Assembly (NCBI GenBank): GCA_012727825.1 | Contig: JAAYGH010000308.1 | Span: 1 to 8,516, forward strand | Direction of reading: 5' to 3' | Origin: Trueperella sp. | Lineage (GTDB): Bacteria; Actinomycetota; Actinomycetes; Actinomycetales; Actinomycetaceae | Length of the DNA: 8,516 bases | Made by a program: the position numbers and the translations under genes | The notes under the pieces: generated by a model | What the model saw: only the letters and a program-made list of their open reading frames with translations | What the model was told of the DNA's origin: nothing | The model's database searches: none | Shown: piece by piece, positions 6,564 to 8,516 of the stretch | Numbering within the stretch: position 1 is the stretch's first letter | Layout: each line of letters starts with the position of its first letter

Positions 6564-7211
6564 GTGAGTACTACAGATATTTCCGTCATGATCATTGACG
6601 ACCACGAGGTCGTCCGCCGTGGCATCGCCGAAGTCGTCGATCGCGCCGACGGGCTTACCGTCGTCGCCGAAGCAGGCTCAGTTGCCGAGGCAGTCCGCCG
6701 AGCAGAACTCATGGCGCCCGACGTGGCGCTCGTTGACCTGCGGCTACCGGACGGGACGGGTATCGACATCATCAATGAGTTCCGAGAACTCGTTCCGGAC
6801 ACGAAAGCGATCGTGCTGACCTCGTTTGACGACGACGACGCGCTCGCCGAAGCTCTTGAATCCGGGGCGAAAGCCTATTTGCTGAAATCTGTGCGCGGCG
6901 CTGAGATCACCGAGGTCATCAAGGCAGTGGCAGCTGGACGTGTGCTTCTCGATGAGCGCACCGTGACGCGCCGACGCGCCGATCATAATGATCCGACGGC
7001 CAACCTCACACCATCTGAGCGCAAAGTGCTCGAGCTCATTGGCGACGGACTGTCGAACCGCGAAATTGGAGACAAGCTCGGCGTTGCCGAAAAGACGGTG
7101 AAGAACCACATCACGTCGCTGCTGTCGAAGATGGGAATGAAACGTCGCACGCAGGTGGCCGCCTGGGTTGCCGGCCAGCGTGCATCCGGTTGGCGCAACC
7201 AGAACGCGTAA
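6564..7211 (+). CDS. NarL/DevR-type LuxR-family response regulator
   Basis: This is a two-domain DNA-binding response regulator of 215 residues. The receiver domain (about 6-125) has the acidic pair Asp12/Asp13, phospho-acceptor Asp58 in ALVDLRLPDG, Thr86/Ser87, Tyr105 and the invariant Lys108. The LuxR-type helix-turn-helix (about 148-203) reads LTPSERKVLELIGDGLSNRE, then EKTVKNHI, with a C-terminal MKRRTQVAAW that closely resembles the DevR/DosR and NarL groups. All phosphorylation residues are present, so it should be active. GTG at 6564 has no Shine-Dalgarno and lies 7 nt after a good -10, pointing to a leaderless mRNA. Its TAA (7209-7211) is followed at once by the stop of the convergent kinase, its likely partner. 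Target genes cannot be inferred; a DosR name would be premature. Confidence 0.93.
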   Translation: MSTTDISVMIIDDHEVVRRGIAEVVDRADGLTVVAEAGSVAEAVRRAELMAPDVALVDLRLPDGTGIDIINEFRELVPDTKAIVLTSFDDDDALAEALESGAKAYLLKSVRGAEITEVIKAVAAGRVLLDERTVTRRRADHNDPTANLTPSERKVLELIGDGLSNREIGDKLGVAEKTVKNHITSLLSKMGMKRRTQVAAWVAGQRASGWRNQNA

Positions 7212-8516
7212 TTATCGGAGGGTAACTTGCCAGGTCAGCTCGGTGCCGGATTGGCCGTCCTCGCGCGGGCGAATCTGGAACGTGCCCTGATATCTGCGGG
7301 CACGCGCTGCCAGGTTAGATAGTCCCGAGCGGCGGGAGAGGGTCTGCTGGATGCCGGTACCATCATCGATCACGTGAATGGTGATCTGGTCGGGGTCCAC
7401 ATCTGCTTTCACGATGGCTGACGACGCCTTCGCATGGCGCGCGGCATTGGACAGGCCCTCGCGCACAACAGCCACCACGTCATCAGCAATGTCGGATCCG
7501 ATTGCGTCATCGACAAGGTTGTAGTCATGCTTGTCAACATCCTCGCCATTCCAGGTGACGAGCAACGAGGGCGCGAAACCCAGCGAACTTCGGGCCACTG
7601 AGGTTTCGTGCTGGAGCCTTGAGACGACGGCGGCAGACGAGCCATCGTCACGTAGTGAGTGCACGATCGCCCGGATTTGCTTGACTGAATCGTCAATCGC
7701 GGAGATTGCAGTATCCAACGAACTTGTGACGTCGCATCCAAGCCCGCGCGCGTCCATTTCTTCACGCACGGCCGTGATGTGCATGCCGGAGGCAAACAGT
7801 TGCTGGATCGCCAGATCGTGGAGATCACGCGAAATCCGGGCGCGTTCTTCCAATTCGGCTGCCATGGTCTGGGCGTGGCGCGCTTCCGATAGCTCGAGCG
7901 CGATCGTTGCCTGCTTGGCAACGTTTTCAGCCATGGTCAGATCTTGGAGGTTAAATTCGAGATCATTGGGGAAGCGCAACAGTAAGATCACACCTCGCCC
8001 GACTCCCTGCGAAATGAGTGGAGCGTAAAGCGCCGAACCGAACTGCCTCAATTCCTGCACTCGCACCGTCCGTAATCGTTGCATCGAATCAACGACAACT
8101 CCGCCTTGTTCGCGTAGTACGGTGCGCGCCCGCCCATTTTTAGGGAAACTCAAACCAAGTAGTTTGTGCACGACTGCCTGATCGTCTGAATCGACGATTT
8201 CCGAGACCCACTGGTCCTGAATCGAGGGCAAGATGATCATCGCGATGTCGGCGTGCGCTGCCAAGCGCATTTCGTGCGCGATGGTCTCGAGCGCCTCATC
8301 TTCTTCGGAACCCTCCAACAAGCTGGAGACGATCCGCTGGGATGCCGTTAGCCAGCGTGCGCGATTCTGCGACTCCTCGTAGAGGCGAGAATTTACAATC
8401 GAAATCGCTGCCGCGCGCGCCAGAAGATGGACGACCTCGCCGTCGTCGTTCGTGAAATCCGTGGGCTTATCTGACAGATATAAGCGGCGCCAGACCTGTT
8501 CGTTCACCGTGATAGC
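7212..8516 (-). CDS. DevS-type GAF sensor histidine kinase (5' end beyond window)
   Basis: The frame stays open to the window edge, so this is the C-terminal part of a longer protein. The GTG at 8507 lies inside a domain and is not the real start: residues before it (AIT) fit the (P)I-V strand of a GAF domain. Visible order is: the end of a first GAF domain (RRLYLSDKPTDFTNDDGEVV ... SIVNSRLYEES); a second GAF domain (about 8340-7900); a HisKA_3 dimerisation domain with ERARISRDLHD and phospho-acceptor His at 7818-7820; and a HATPase_c domain with N-box EGLSNAARHA, G1 box DDGTGI and a later SGLSNLAARARR segment. This matches the two-GAF DevS/DosT layout. Whether the first GAF binds heme cannot be told, because its centre is outside the window. 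It is convergent with the response regulator, with stop codons abutting. Confidence 0.93.
   Translation of the reverse strand, partial: AITVNEQVWRRLYLSDKPTDFTNDDGEVVHLLARAAAISIVNSRLYEESQNRARWLTASQRIVSSLLEGSEEDEALETIAHEMRLAAHADIAMIILPSIQDQWVSEIVDSDDQAVVHKLLGLSFPKNGRARTVLREQGGVVVDSMQRLRTVRVQELRQFGSALYAPLISQGVGRGVILLLRFPNDLEFNLQDLTMAENVAKQATIALELSEARHAQTMAAELEERARISRDLHDLAIQQLFASGMHITAVREEMDARGLGCDVTSSLDTAISAIDDSVKQIRAIVHSLRDDGSSAAVVSRLQHETSVARSSLGFAPSLLVTWNGEDVDKHDYNLVDDAIGSDIADDVVAVVREGLSNAARHAKASSAIVKADVDPDQITIHVIDDGTGIQQTLSRRSGLSNLAARARRYQGTFQIRPREDGQSGTELTWQVTLR

Noticed and set aside
7188..7200. Terminator between the response regulator and the kinase
   Set aside because: The stem is only 5 bp with a 3-nt loop and no U run on either strand, and it lies inside the regulator's coding sequence.
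8505..8507. GTG at 8507 as the true start of the histidine kinase
   Set aside because: The frame remains open to the edge and the residues before it continue a GAF-domain strand; no Shine-Dalgarno can be seen.

Overview
The window looks like chromosomal core DNA from a moderately GC-rich actinobacterium. The gene order (rpmB divergent from recG-rsmD-coaD, then a SepIVA-like coiled-coil gene, yceD, rnc and mutM), the frequent GTG starts, the C-terminal form of RecG and a DevR/DevS-type two-component pair all fit Actinomycetota. The compact overlaps suggest a small-genome member of the Actinomycetaceae (Arcanobacterium/Trueperella-like), but the genus is a guess.

Layout. At the left end rpmB (ribosomal protein L28) lies on the minus strand and ends in a near-perfect intrinsic terminator (42-77). 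A divergent intergenic region follows (283-579). It holds the rpmB leader with a 7-bp hairpin, a probable rpmB promoter, a degenerate 21-bp tandem repeat and the recG ribosome binding site. On the plus strand, 580-6537 is one tightly packed run of seven genes: recG, rsmD, coaD, a SepIVA-like gene, yceD (DUF177), rnc and mutM. No gap exceeds 2 nt, and three junctions are ATGA stop/start overlaps, so the run almost certainly forms one translationally coupled operon. At 6551 a -10 box sits 7 nt ahead of a GTG, and this starts a separate, apparently leaderless NarL/DevR-type response regulator. Its stop codon directly abuts the stop codon of a convergent DevS-type GAF sensor histidine kinase, which runs off the right edge.

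Functionally the operon mixes ribosome biogenesis (RsmD 16S rRNA methylation, YceD 23S accumulation, RNase III processing), genome maintenance (RecG fork remodelling, MutM 8-oxoguanine repair), coenzyme A synthesis (CoaD) and septation (SepIVA-like). The two-component pair at the right end probably senses a small molecule, redox or energy signal through GAF domains, but no ligand can be read from what is visible.

This is mostly ordinary core genome. I do not see an undescribed defence, mobile or biosynthetic system. The points most worth a second look are the 21-bp repeat between rpmB and recG, the leaderless response regulator with its end-to-end convergent kinase, the rpmB leader structure, and two genes that are missing from their usual positions (rpmF, and a DAK2-family gene).
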